A stretch of 5,471 bases of DNA. Source: a bacterium (Candidatus Gribaldobacteria) CG07_land_8_20_14_0_80_33_18 (GTDB taxonomy: Bacteria; Patescibacteriota; Minisyncoccia; Minisyncoccales; CG1-02-41-26). Within the stretch, counting starts at the first letter, position 1, and each line of letters opens with the position of its first letter. Made by a program: the position numbers and the translations under genes. This document shows positions 5,422 through 5,471 of the stretch, in pieces. The stretch lies in contig PEWP01000044.1 in assembly GCA_002779425.1 (NCBI GenBank), positions 1 to 5,471 of the forward strand, given 5' to 3'. The notes under the pieces are model-generated. The model was not told the origin of the DNA. It saw nothing but the letters and a program-made list of their open reading frames with translations, and did not search any database.

Positions 5422-5471
5422 GTTGGGGAAAAAGTTGTTAAAAGAATTAAGGAAAATTATTTAAAATTCTT

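Noticed and set aside
5420..5464. 14-residue open frame after dnaA (MLGKKLLKELRKII)
   Set aside because: It is very short, its start overlaps the extended -10 element, and it has no ribosome-binding site; a chance frame is likelier.
5407..5471. Terminator after dnaA
   Set aside because: No stem-loop with a U-tract is visible before the window ends.
1..5471. CRISPR arrays, tRNA genes, insertion sequences
   Set aside because: No spaced repeat array, cloverleaf-type sequence, transposase or terminal inverted repeats were found by reading both strands; the only repeats are those listed.

Overview
The window is AT-rich (roughly two thirds A+T) and bacterial. Its right part is the conserved chromosomal replication-origin neighbourhood rpmH-rnpA-yidD-yidC-khpB, divergent from dnaA. 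Its left part holds two tandem, exported cysteine-rich proteins of an unusual kind. Several traits suggest a Candidate Phyla Radiation (Patescibacteria) bacterium, perhaps Parcubacteria-like: a YidC of only 220 residues, a KhpB without its N-terminal Jag-N domain, very few Shine-Dalgarno sequences, tight gene packing, and a type IV secretion (VirB2/TrbC-like) pilin domain of the kind common in that group. TGA ends two genes here, so the TGA-glycine code of Gracilibacteria and Absconditabacteria does not apply. The taxon is an inference; no rRNA is present.

Layout. Positions 2-559 (+) are the C-terminal part of an exported beta/gamma-crystallin-like protein cut by the left edge. Positions 556-1917 (+) are a full-length paralogue with a signal peptide, a two-helix T4SS-pilin-like membrane domain and a C-terminal array of crystallin-like Greek keys; the two genes overlap by ATGA. 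Positions 1918-2002 lie between convergent genes and hold a compound direct/inverted repeat able to form alternative hairpins. Positions 2003-3847 (-) are the five-gene operon rpmH (44 residues, at 3713-3847), rnpA, yidD, yidC and khpB/jag. Positions 3848-4032 are the divergent control region, with one promoter facing each way, a shared inverted element spanning both -35 boxes, and a near-perfect 18-bp palindrome in the predicted rpmH leader. Positions 4033-5406 (+) are dnaA. The last 65 bases carry an extended -10 promoter and no recognisable gene.

How the genes work together. The minus-strand operon combines ribosome assembly (L34), tRNA 5' maturation (RnpA), membrane-protein insertion (YidC, YidD) and a KH/R3H RNA-binding protein. 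dnaA initiates replication in the opposite direction. No canonical DnaA box was found by eye, so an origin here is only a positional guess. The left-hand pair probably encodes cell-surface proteins anchored by a pilin-like module; their role is unknown.
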